Positions 18,041-28,399 of a stretch of DNA of 31,807 bases are shown here, in pieces; the first letter of the stretch is position 1, and each line of letters starts with the position of its first letter. Location: positions 9,624 through 41,430 of the forward strand of contig KV419466.1 in the NCBI GenBank assembly GCA_001630475.1, read 5' to 3'. A model generated the notes under the pieces. The model saw only the letters and a list, made by a program, of their open reading frames with translations. It had not been told where the DNA came from and searched no databases. Position numbers and translations under genes: made by a program. This stretch comes from Sistotremastrum niveocremeum HHB9708 (lineage: Eukaryota; Basidiomycota; Agaricomycetes; Sistotremastrales; Sistotremastraceae).

Positions 18041-18399
18041 TCCTTATTGTGACTTGGATAATATACTTGGATTGCTCAGATGAGCTGTCCGATGTTTCCC
18101 CTTCAAACTGATTTTTCTAGCGATTTTCACCCCAACCCCGACAATGGGAACTTAAATTTTCGTGATATATTCAATCTGGAGTTGACATGATTCTAGACCT
18201 ACACATTTGTACTTTTGATATCTTGCTTCAGGATTTTCTTTGTGTCCCAGACCCAATTTCATCAGCCTCTAGGATCCTTTCTCCTACTGCATCAGCAGGC
18301 ATATACTTTCTTTCCCCTCCTTCGTTCCCTCATTATTCTCTCCATCGGGATGAGCGAGTTCAGCATGTTATTCGCCGTCCGGCGAAGCATTGCAGTCTC

Positions 18400-20330
18400 C
18401 CAATCCAACCATATTCAGGAACCGCATCGTCGTAGCTAGTTTCGCAGCTCTTTGAACTTCATCAGCCTCGTCGTTGCTTTGGCAAGCATCAGAAGAGAAC
18501 GTACTTTTGAGAATACCGGGAAATGATGACAATATAGCTTCTCCCCTTGTATTCAATCATGGATGTTCGAAAACGGCTCGCCGAAAAGTATTAACGAATC
18601 AGCATTGAGGAGGATCAAGGACACAGCCGCTGCATCCTACTTATAACCCAAGCAAGTATGTGCCAGTTGCGGAGCGTTTGGGGTTATCATTTCAGATGAG
18701 ACGGAGGAAAAGGAGGCTAGAAAGATATGAGACACACAGGTACTCAGCCGTTCGATCAAGGTAAGGACATGCGTCAAGGCAACTGAGATCGACGAGACTG
18801 GCATATTGAAAGTGGTAAAACGCGCGACGTTGCACTATCCGCGCTCGTCACCAAGGAAGGAGATGATGATATGCGAGCAAGTCGACAAGCTCGGGAAATG
18901 CAGCGCCGGAATGATCGCTCATTTGGTGAGCGTGTTCAGATCGAGGAATCATGGAGAGGAAACGCCTTCATGGAGCTGCGGGTGGTCGCAGCTTGAATGC
19001 AAATGATGAGAATAACGTCGAGCGAGACTATTAAGCTCACCTACGAGAAGGGGGATCCAGATTCTCTTAGGTTTCTATGGCCAGTGATGGGGAGCGAATT
19101 CATGACGGGCGTTCTCGCGTGGAGCATAGAAAATAGGCTGCGATGGAAAATATTTATGACCAGGGTCCTGGTAGAATTATGAGCCCTCGAATCGCGGCTA
19201 CGAATCATCCTTGAGCTTACCTGGCCCATGATGCTCTTTTGAAACGTCGTCGAACACGGCGGCCCCAACGACAGATCCAGCTACGGTCTTTTTTCTGCCA
19301 GGTCGATTCCTTGTGGGTGTCCCGATGCATAGATCATACATGGAAGCCGCCGCATTAGTTGACATTAGCTTGCGGACGTCGGGGAGCCAAACGAGCCGAG
19401 AGGCCAGATGGAACGCGTGATATGTTGATGGGACTTTGGCATGATCAGCAGAACGCTATGGTGTGCTGCTGGAGCTACGATAAATTCGTCGATAACGCTT
19501 GGAAAAGGGGAGGAGCAGAGTTGAGGGTCGGACATTGGTTCTGCAGGAATCGAGAATTGGCTCTTTCTCGAGTGATTTGGAGTGAACCACCTTCACATTC
19601 GCGGTATCTACTCCAAAAGTGAGTCTTGCTAGGAAGAATGGGTCACTGTGGCCGACGTACCAGACAATTCACAGCCAGAATTCGACCTTCCATCATTTGC
19701 TTGACCATGTGACTTGTACCAGAACTTCTAGCATAATACACTAGCATCCTGACTCCTAGGAGATCACAGGCTGAATGCCACTCGGCAATGATAGCGTCAT
19801 CTAATCGATGTCCACGAATGCCAGCGATCATGCTGCGTTGACGCCTGTGAGCAAAACATTCTTAAGAACATATATACATCACTCACGAGTAAACGAATAT
19901 CATGGCCGACGCAAAGCCTCTACCGCCTGCCTCCATAATTTCCCGTGCTTCCAGATAGACTGGTGCCGGCGCCCAACCTCGCAATTCGCGCCCTGTTCAG
20001 AGCTGGGTAGTCGGGAGTCACTAGTAGTGTTTTCGGTGCCGTTGATAGTTCATAGGATAACCAGAACCTCTGGATTTCCAGAGAGCTGATGTCTGTACAG
20101 TCCCACACGGCCAGTCTTCGAGCCGCCTCAACACGACTGAAGTCGACAGTGAGCGGAGGGGCCATCCGTATCAGTATCCGCACATCATCTACAAGTCTTC
20201 ATCGCAGCTAGGGGACCTCTCACTGTGGAAATTGGGCATTCTTTCTGAAGATGGTGTAGCCAGTACGAGGGCAATGAGAGCTTGATGGATGTCGATGACT
20301 AAGCAATACGGTGCCTCATCGTTGCGAGTC
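18400..20330 (-). pseudogene. Second minus-strand multi-exon remnant, unit II copy
   Basis: It is collinear with 12500-14400. The Gly/Ala stretch reads AGSVVGAAVFDDV just upstream of a GTAAGCTC donor near 19220. Frames are broken by stops (for example between 19640 and 19830 on the minus strand). It is best viewed as a decayed copy. Function unknown. Confidence 0.35.
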
Positions 20331-20914
20331 TGACTGCTAAGCACTGAGTACTAGGGGTGAGTCCTCGCGATTCCTAATATCGATCTACTAAGTAATTTCC
20401 ACGCAGTAATATCATCCGTTAAGGCAAACCCTTTACAATTCATCAGAATGACCGATTGGCTCAAACATTATCGCTATCACTTGGCCATCCGTTTCGCTTC
20501 CAGCATAGCGAGAGGCAACTTCCCTGAATGAAAAATGGGATGCCTCTCTTGATTATTCAGGCTTGACGCGAAGGTTAAGGTGCGATTGTTGGCACTTGAG
20601 AATATTGCATTAGAATGCTGAGGTCCTTTGATAATCATTCAGGCCAAATAACATCGGTTCTATACTGTTGGTTTCACCAAATTGTTGCGGGCCATTATAG
20701 TTTCCCTTGTCGCTGCTCTGATCCCCCAAACATACCGACCCATCTGGGGTGTAAACCGTTCCGAAGAGATACCACGAAATTCACTTGGACGAAGTTGGCG
20801 TGCCCCCGTCCGATAAACTGGATTCAGAACGGTGTTCTCATTGTGCCTCATATGGAGCGCATGCTTGTACAAAGCTTCTGGTCTATCGGAAACTCTCTTT
20901 GAGTTTGGACCTCT

Positions 20915-21525
20915 GCACCTTCAACCTCCAGCCTCGCTAGCGCCCTATACGTCGACACAACGACGGCACATTTAGCCCACGACAACCGCATTCTTTATCC
21001 CGCTGTGACTCCGAGCAACGAGGGCCCATTTTCTTTTGCAAATGGTTTCCGTCTCTCGTGACAACCCCCTCAAGTCAGTATGTTCTCCGCAGCGAATTGC
21101 GGTCAGTACGTACGACAGTTTAAAGTCTTTTGGTCGACCTTCTGACATGGTATTTGCAGTTTCAAGTTCTAACAGGGTCTCTTTCGACAAGCCTCTCTTT
21201 ACACCTACCATCGCGGACAGCACTACACTAGTGTTACGCCGTCATATGTATTACCTGAGGCAATGTAAATACTCATCCAGACTTATCATCGATACTAAGA
21301 TGGCCCTGCTTTCCCTCAGTCGGAACTGATCAGTTCTTTGTCTTTCGGACGTCCGGCCGTACCGTCTACTTTGCAATTTTGGTATCTTCTTTCGCGCGCA
21401 AGGTCTCGCCCTCCCTCGCTCTCAGAAACGGCATTCTCGGAAAATTGTGAACGCTACACCGAGCTATCCATACTGCTGGTGTCGGCCTCGCTTCGGGCGC
21501 AATTTGGCGCCGCCGCTCTGATCTC
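20915..21525. repeat. Sequence present only in unit II (about 0.6 kb)
   Basis: In units I and III the block matching 20620-20900 runs almost directly into the block matching 21530-21640. Unit II has about 600 extra bases between them. A 14-bp perfect palindrome, GAACTGATCAGTTC, lies at 21323-21336. No terminal repeats were fixed and no gene recognised. A small direct repeat (CTTGTGACCGAC twice) follows at 21589-21613. Confidence 0.4.
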
Positions 21526-22180
21526 CCATGTAACATGTTCCCTTCTTCAACAAAAGCCTTCGCAATACTAACATTGTTGGTCAGATGCCCTTGTGACCGA
21601 CCTTGTGACCGACCTACCAACTTTCAGCAGCTCAACCTCATTACCACCGTTCAAATGTGATGCAAGACAGCGAAGATCTCGTAGGCCTGAATTGTTCGAT
21701 TCTCGCGTCGAAATACCCTCTCCGTCGCGTGCCACTTTATATGGTCTTCGCATGACATTTGCAGGTCACTTTTGCACGAAGAGAATCGCTCGAGAGATTG
21801 ACCGCTTGTTTGGAAGGTGAGCAGTTGTGTCGATTGTTTTCGATCCGAAGTCAATATATCCACAGATAATTCGACTTCACCAACCGTTCGCAGGCAGCGC
21901 GAAAGAAGTCTCTCCGTCATTGTAATGAATCTACGCCATCATCGAGCCCAGCACGTTGAGACAGAAGATCCCTTCGAATCACGCGCGCCTTGGGCTCTTC
22001 GTTCAAGTTCGTCTCACCGAAATCTTCTGCTGCCCTTACATTTGGCGTCACACCAACGCCGACACCGACTCAGCGAGAGAATCAGGCGCAGAAGACTCTC
22101 GCTTACGCTTCGTAGTCCAAAGACGGGGCCGAATTTCGACATATATGCGTTACAAAGTACGGTCGCCTCGACGTGATTCG

Positions 22181-22435
22181 TGGCGACTCACAGGAAGCTC
22201 TGCTCATATGTAAGTATGTGCGCATATTCAAGAGACCCAGTACATCCGATTTTAACGCAGAATGCAGATCTAACGAGTTAACGACATCACGCACCATTTA
22301 TTCCTTTAACGAGAACAAGCATCCCAAGAGGAAAGCCTCAGGCAAGCTGCGTATGAAGAGATGAAGGAAGAGCTTGAGACGTAGTACGACGCGGCTGACG
22401 GACTGTCCAGTGTCCCTGTTTGTCAGTCAAGGAGA
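22181..22435. other. Transition from unit II to unrelated sequence; no gene seen
   Basis: Similarity to units I and III fades after about 22180. Short overlapping frames only. The region upstream of 22436 probably acts as promoter for the following gene model. Confidence 0.35.
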
Positions 22436-22443
22436 TATAAAGG
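22436..22443 (+). promoter_or_regulatory. TATA box (TATAAAGG)
   Basis: TATAAAGG lies 49 bases upstream of the ATG at 22485, leaving room for a short leader. Position and strand fit the spliced model that follows. Confidence 0.5.
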
Positions 22444-22484
22444 CCTTGTTCCAAGGAACCTACATATAGCAAGCACTGATAACG

Positions 22485-22986
22485 ATGAACACCGGCCCTG
22501 TTGAGACGACTGTAAGTCAGGAAGAGGAAGACGACTCGGAGCACAACGAAGACGAGTGATGGATGGCTTAGTCAGCTCAAGCCACCTTTCTTTCAAGGAT
22601 ACTCGACCACTGCGAAGTCCTTCTCGAGGAGTCATATCTTGGATCCAATGAAGGCCTCAATCTTGCGATTGAGCGTCGAAAACCTTGCACACGCCCTAAG
22701 GATTGCGTCGAGCCAGAAAACCACACTACGAAAGCCTCAGTCACCGTCTTTCTCGAGATGACCCTTGGCTCGAAGATCAAGTCAAGATTACCATTGTCAC
22801 ATATCCTTGCCACCTCACTCATTGGTATGACTTGATCTGTTCTCGTTCGGAGGACATCACTAATAATGACTTAATGCAGTGATAGAATTCGCTCAGGTTC
22901 GAGGACTTCAAAGACCTGAACATCTGGTGGCTGATCGACGTTCAGGTACCTCCTTTCACTCTAAAACGCGTCGGAGACGAAGATGA
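22485..22986 (+). CDS. Possible three-exon gene for an unknown protein of 128 aa
   Basis: Exons 22485-22511, 22572-22824 and 22880-22986 are joined by introns of 60 nt (donor GTAAGTC, acceptor CTTAG) and 55 nt (donor GTATGA, ACTAAT branch-like word, acceptor TGCAG). Phases 0 and 1 give one open frame to TGA. The product starts MNTGPVETT and has a helical-looking segment, FLSRILDHCEVLLEESYLG. It then has a basic Cys-containing region (RRKPCTRPKDC) and, in the simplest model, a basic tail KTRRRRR. An alternative last intron (22947 to about 22999, GTACCT...TTCTAG) would replace the tail with ESGPGVNS and a stop. A TATA box stands 49 bases upstream. It lies in sequence not shared with the repeat units. 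No family was recognised. Confidence 0.42.
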
Positions 22987-23747
22987 GATTTCTAGAGTCA
23001 GGCCCCGGCGTGAACTCTTGAAAGCTAGCTCGGAACAGTGTATCGAGCCGTAGACGGAGGAGAACGGCTGCTGGATGTGGATTTAATGTTTTGTGCGCTA
23101 TCGTCTTCTTACATCAGAGACTCACATTCATGTTTGATGCTGTAGATACAACGAGTGCGCTCTTCCACTCTGGTTTAGAAAGGAGGCATCACCATCTTCT
23201 CCCCCGAGAAATCCATGGCTCCAGGGATGAATCGTGTGCCTTCCACGCACTAGTCAGCTCCGTAGCTGTTTCCACAGTCTCTCTGGCGATATCCTGATTA
23301 TCTTCCAAATCTAGCCATATCGATCGTACAGGACGAATAGTCGCTTTGGAGGCTTGAACCAACCCGATGCTCTTACTTGGTGATATCGTTGTCTGGCCAT
23401 CGGAAATCCTCGAAGCTGTCAGAGTGCCTCGTTGTGCAGCGGAATGAGATCAAAGATCTGTTCAAAGATCTATTCATGAGATCCGCGTCCAACTGTAAAC
23501 CCGCTGGCTCAGGTAAGTTAGACATTAATCTGCAGTCGGCATATCGAAAATTCACAACTCTTTCAAAGCCGACTTTGTCACCAAATTTTCTAGCTGGCTA
23601 TCACGACTTGTATTCTACGCGACCTTGAGAGACGAAAGCCGTGAATTCGCTCCCCATCCTCCTTCTCTGCTCAAGAAAATTTCCGTGATCTCGAGTTAGT
23701 GATTCCCCTGCTCTTTATCGATATCAGCTCTCATCGGTATCAAGGCT
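22987..23747. other. No convincing gene
   Basis: Short frames on both strands. A run containing two close copies of the word CAAAGATCT lies at about 23453-23472. I found no splice-linked frame, RNA gene or repeat family. Confidence 0.35.
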
Positions 23748-24005
23748 ATGACCAAGATAAGCACCGTAGGAGACTGGCGCCGTTCAAACATTTGCATACA
23801 TCTTCAATGCCTCATAACCCATGCAATCGCATCGCTGACAATTGCCCACTACCTCAAGTACCGACGTCGCATTCATCGGATCACGAAGAGAATTCCTCAG
23901 CTCGGTGCTGCGGCACTTGAACAGCCCCAAGATGATGCTTTGTCGATCTCACCATCTCACATTTCAGTATCCCGCCATGAGGTCCACCGCATATATATGC
24001 ACTTG
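23748..24005 (+). other. Exon-like open stretch, unassigned
   Basis: An open frame reads ICIHLQCLITHAIASLTIAH, then a basic region KYRRRIHRITKR, and ends HEVHRIYMHL at a GTAAGTCAC donor-like site (24005). One hydrophobic segment followed by positive charge could be a membrane helix. No upstream or downstream exon could be joined with confidence. Confidence 0.2.
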
Positions 24006-24235
24006 TAAGTCACACCATTCTCTAGCCATCCTTGACCGCATCTTATTCCGAATTACTAGTAGAGGCTCTAACGAACTTGCTGAATCAGAAGACACGGCTA
24101 TGCATTCTCCCCGTGGTCGTATGACAGTCTCTTTGGTATATTTGTCATCCTGTCGGTGTGAGTTCCCAACATCACCAACTTTGCTATACACTCACAATAG
24201 TCTCTTCAGAGAGCGACGGCAGGTATTCTGAGATG

Positions 24236-25258
24236 TCATTCGGCAACGCTCATTAGCGTGATCCTCAAGTCTAACATGTTCCTGCCCCAGTAGCCATTCT
24301 GCCGATGCATGTGTCGCTCGTTGACCCAATCCGTCGAATGCCCTGTGTCCAATGGGTATGTCTCCTGCCACGCGAAGTCCGCCTGCTCATTTACAAACAT
24401 AGAGAGGTACAGGATATCGCCTGGTACAAGGTCATTTGTGTCGTCCTTAGTGAGGAGGAACATTGTCGTCAAAGACCAAGATTGTCTGACGGTTCCGCGA
24501 GATATCGGTAGCCTTGGCTATATCGGATAGATTGCAGGCCGCATGTTCAGCGACGGGAAGTAGCAAGCATGGCCATTTTCTTGAACCGTATCTCAATTTC
24601 TTTTGCCATTCTCGTTGATCCGGCTTCGAGCGTTTTGCGTAACTCAGCAATCATTGTCCTGCTTATGTAGTGTTCGAAAATTGTGCCAAGATATTCAATG
24701 AAGTCGGATTTGGAAGTGAATGTATGCGCTACAAAAGACTGACACAAATCCATGGGTATCCAAGAGGATGGATGGTGATGAGAATAAGGACGAACTAAAC
24801 AGCTCTGAGGAAGATGAGGATTTGATCAGTGGAAACAACTAGCATAACGTACGTTGAGTTTGGCAACCTATGAATGGGCAGATCTCTCTCGTCTTTCTTT
24901 AAGGATGCAGAGAGTGCGCACCGTAGTATCGCATCTATATATGAAAGGCAACGGTCGGTTCTGATAGTGCTGTAAGTCTTCGCAGTCATGGCGAATCAGT
25001 TGCCTGCTTACCCGAGACATGCTGGGTCCGTACTCAAGTATCATCGACTCGGAGCTCGCAGAGATCAACAGCCATTTCTTCGGCACAGTCTTCTGCGGGG
25101 TGATGGGTCCGGAAAGTCGAGGGAAGTTGTTGGCACAAAATTCGAGACCTCAGACTGGACGATTTTGGTTCGCAGTCGTCGAACAATATGAGCTCAGAGG
25201 CCGTTAAACGCGTGGCAGACCACGGCCGAGCTGTAGAAATGATAAGATATCCTGCCAC
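24236..25258 (-). other. Exon-like open stretches on the minus strand, unassigned
   Basis: Three separate frames look protein-like. One is at 24236-24472 (GDILYLSMFVNEQADFAWQE). One is at 24547-24753 (FIEYLGTIFEHYISRTMIAE, then a basic region). The third is at 24868-25086, where a 42-nt GTAAGC...TTACAG interval separates ILEYGPSMSR from HYQNRPLPFIYRCD. I could not join them into one gene. They may be exons of a decayed gene or chance frames. Confidence 0.2.
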
Positions 25259-26190
25259 GGCAACAGTGTCGAGGGCGGGGATCTACCTACATGTGCCCCT
25301 CAAATCGCATGATTCGGATGCCCACAGCCCTCCTCAGCCTCTCGAAATAGTTGATATCGTTCAATAGTTCAGTTTCTGTCCGATTTCTATTGTTTCCACG
25401 TTGAGGATTCAAGAGCACCAGGTGACGAATGCAAACCAACATAGAGTGGTTTCACATTTGCAACTTCATACAAAAAAGTCCCAAGCATAGTTCAAGAGTG
25501 TCATCATGAATTCCTGTATCAACGGGGTCCGTGTGAGAGGCTGATGACCAGCTTGTCGATTCGTAAGTTACAGAGAAAGCGACGTTACGTAACTTTCTCG
25601 TGACCATGTTTGGCACGTGATCAGTTGCTCCCGCGATATTTAAGGTTGTTTGCGTCTAGGCTGAACCTTGGGCATCACCTTGCTCACGAGCTGCAGAGCA
25701 GCTGATTTGTCTCAAGGCTCGTGAGTGGAGGAACGCTCCAACATTTCTTTTACACCTGGTGGCTCCCGGATCTGCGTACAACTGCTACAAGGTCATGGGT
25801 ACCCCGATTGTTGCGGCTGAAAGTCTCGCTGTGAGTCCTACGTTCCTCCTATTCTACGCATCATCTGACTTGCCGCATGTCCCAAGGTCGCAGGGGCTTC
25901 ACAAGAATAAGGGCTCATTGATGGCATGGTTGGCACTCCTTAATAGGACAAATGATCATTTCCGCGGTACAAAATATAATCTCAGTTGACTACTAAGCAA
26001 ATTGGGCCACTGTGTCTCTAGCAATGGTCCACAGTAACCTCCGAGTCAGCATATTGGTGCTCCCATAGAGACCCGTTGCACTCAATGTGTCGCGCAGATG
26101 AAGTAAATGGTGAGGCTGGAATGGGCTATCGATCAGGCCGGAAGCCGCCTGATTTCGGCGAACACAATCATTTTGTCCTTAAAACTGGCC
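25259..26190. other. No recognisable gene
   Basis: Nothing coding was recognised. Around 25565-25595 overlapping inverted words occur (AAGTTAC/GTAACTT, GAGAAAG/CTTTCTC and TTACGTAA), a small dyad-rich spot of unknown meaning. Confidence 0.35.
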
Positions 26191-27159
26191 GATAGTAATC
26201 GGCTCAACCGTCGTCAAGTGTTGAGCCTCCTCTGGACTCGTTCAAGCATGCTACCGGTGCGCGTTCCTCCTTATTGTGTCTTCGATGATATACTTGGGTT
26301 TCTCAGATTAGTTGTTCAATATCTGCTATTAACATCAAATTTTCCAGCGATTTTTATCCCCCAACCGCGAACTCAATGGGGAACTTGGAATTCTCATCAT
26401 TTATTCGATCCTGCACTAGACATGATCCTAGACCTCCATGTTCGTACCTTTGATATCTTGCTTCAGAATTCTATTTGTGCTCCGAGCCTGGTATCATCAA
26501 CTTTTAGAATCCCTTCTCTGCCTTCAGCCGCGGCGAAACCTGTAAAGACCAACGAATGTCACGCGATGAGAGAGGCCGACTGACTAGGGTCGATGTGGAC
26601 CTTTCCGCCTTGCTTTCCGCAATCGCGTTACTTGCTACAGATCAGAAGTTGTGCGTTCCGACGAAGAATGGCTGTCTCCCACTCCAACCATAGTCAAGAA
26701 CCGCATCGTCGTAGCCAGTTTCGCAGCTCACTTGATCAACGCAGCTCTCCTACGCTTCATTAGCCCCGTCGTTTCTTTGACAATCATCTATGTTTGGTCT
26801 TCATCTTCATGTTCCAGCAGTAGAGAAAGGAGGATGATTAGTATACAATATATTTTAGTAGATTAGACCGATTAGTATTGTTTGCAATGGTCAGATAAGG
26901 TGATGGGCATTTGCCCGCAGTTGGACCGCGCGACAAATATTCGGGGAGCCAACTCTCCTGCCCTTGAGGATGGACCGAACCGAGACACCCATATATTAGG
27001 AACAAAGTGACGCGGACGGTGAGGGAATCAGTAGGCCATTCAGGTATGATAACGACGCAGAGGGCAATGCACCATCTACCCCTATACTAGGAGTTAGAAA
27101 GACCTGGATGTTAAGTGCGGGGACTCAGGGATATATAGCTAAGGAATGCATCCTTCTTC

Positions 27160-27665
27160 CACCTGCCAATGGGCATCCTTCTCTGCAAAGGGTATATCGA
27201 GCAATGCACCAAGCACTAGCAGTCATCCACCTGCCAATGGGCATCCTTCCGTGAAGGGAACAAGCGGTAGCATCTTTCTAGATGAACTGGCAGTCATCTG
27301 CTTGTCGTACACAGGAACGAGCAAGCAGAAGCAGTCAAACAAACATTGGCGAGCAAGCCTATAATCGGGTTGCAGGCAGCAGACAACGACAATCATCTGC
27401 CTGTCGTACGCAGGATACGAGCAGCCAGCGGCATCGACAGTCATCCGCCTGTCCAACGCGGGATTCAAGCATAACGAGCAGCTGAGCGGTTGGACAGTCA
27501 TCCGCCTGTCAAACACGGGAATCGAGCATTACGAGCAACCAGGGATGAGACAGTCATCCGCCTGTCTAGACACGGGATCGAGCAATATCCAGAGACAGTC
27601 ATCCGCCTGTCAGGACACGGGGATCGAGCATTATAGTTGGTACTAGAGACAGTCATTCACCGCGG
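27160..27665. repeat. Irregular minisatellite, core GACAGTCATCCGCCTGTC
   Basis: Four perfect 18-base cores lie at 27436-27453, 27493-27510, 27549-27566 and 27594-27611. Diverged cores lie at 27289-27306 and 27388-27405, and partial ones near 27160, 27210 and 27648. Spacing ranges from 45 to about 100 bases. The core has GACAG/CTGTC arms able to form a small hairpin, and most copies are followed by ACACGGGATCGAGCA-like sequence. The array lies inside the 26791-28394 insertion. Confidence 0.8.
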
Positions 27666-27736
27666 CGCAGACGAGGCACCGCCCATTCGGTGAGATAAAC
27701 TGGAGCGAGCATGAACGGACCGGGGTTCCTATGATA

Positions 27737-27880
27737 GTTAGTGGACCTCCGGATTGTATGGATCTGTAAATCGTGTCGCAAATTGTTAATATCTCGCCAC
27801 ATTAGTATGTTAGTGGACCTCCGGATTGTCTGGTTCTGTAGATCGTGTCACAAATCGTTAGTATCTCGCCACATTAGTAT
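27737..27880. repeat. 72-bp tandem duplication, two copies
   Basis: Copies at 27737-27808 and 27809-27880 both begin GTTAGTGGACCTCCGGATTG and end CGCCACATTAGTAT. They differ at only a few positions, so the duplication is fairly recent. It lies within the insertion at 26791-28394. Confidence 0.9.
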
Positions 27881-28275
27881 TAAATCGCCAGAGTTAGCGT
27901 CGCATCGTGGATACCCCGTTGTCGATGGGACTCTGGTTCGGACTTAGGACAAGAAGGGAATGTGTGGACGATACAGTGGAATCGTGGATGCCATGGATAA
28001 CGAGAACATGAGAATTCGACACTGACGGCGCAGAAATCAGTATCAGATTATAGCGATAAATACCTACTATGGTCTTATGCAAGGTGTTATGCAATTTCCA
28101 AGTGTCTCCCTTCGCCAAAACTCTCATTCGTTGTATGGTAGAGATGTGTCTTCAAAGGATATATAAACGTAGGAGTGTACAACATGAAAGCTTAAGTCGA
28201 GAGGCTAAACGCAAGCCGACAAGGAGATCGAGTGAGGACTCGGATGCCTGAACGCGCGGAGGAAGGAGCGTAACT

Positions 28276-28289
28276 GTCACATGTGTGAC
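28276..28289. repeat. 14-bp perfect palindrome GTCACATGTGTGAC
   Basis: A perfect dyad centred on CACATGTG, an E-box-like word, about 110 bases after a TATAAA (28162-28167) and about 105 bases before the right edge of the insertion. It could be a transcription-factor site in the element; function not shown. Confidence 0.6.
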
Positions 28290-28399
28290 CCATACCACAT
28301 AGACACCATTCTACTCTAGTTTGTTCCTCGTGTGTTTGTCTTCTCTACTCGTTCCTCGTGTTCGACTCACTGCTCGTCTCTACCTGCGTAGAATATCAT

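Larger units (their letters stand above)
15893..22180. repeat. Unit II of the long collinear repeat series
   Basis: It repeats the order of unit I: F-box tail, RDRWR and SIDER blocks, assembly gap, hairpin block, AT-rich upstream block and second minus-strand remnant, then the blocks near 20020-20330, 20620-20830, 21755-21825 and 21940-22060. It lacks the unit I segment at 10910-12500 and carries its own extra sequence at about 20915-21525. Boundaries are approximate. Confidence 0.75.
26791..28394. mobile_element. 1604-bp insertion with an apparent 8-bp target duplication
   Basis: ATCATCTA precedes it (26783-26790) and follows it (28395-28402). Units I (near 12629-12640) and II (near 18485-18496) run across the same point uninterrupted, giving two empty-site comparisons. 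The element begins TGTTTGG and ends GTAGAAT. I see no terminal inverted repeat and no TG...CA ends, so its class is open; 8-bp duplications are typical of hAT elements, among others. It contains a minisatellite (27289-27665), a 72-bp tandem duplication (27737-27880), a TATAAA at 28162-28167 and a CACATGTG-centred palindrome at 28276-28289. No transposase or reverse transcriptase frame is visible, so it would be non-autonomous. Confidence 0.6.

Noticed and set aside
27160..27665. CRISPR-like array
   Set aside because: The genome is eukaryotic, the core is only 18 bases with diverged copies and spacers of 27 to over 80 bases, and no cas-like genes occur. It is a minisatellite in an insertion.
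26791..28394. Solo LTR or LTR retrotransposon
   Set aside because: It starts with TG but does not end with CA, the apparent target duplication is 8 bp rather than 4-6 bp, and no internal repeat of the ends is visible. Class left open.
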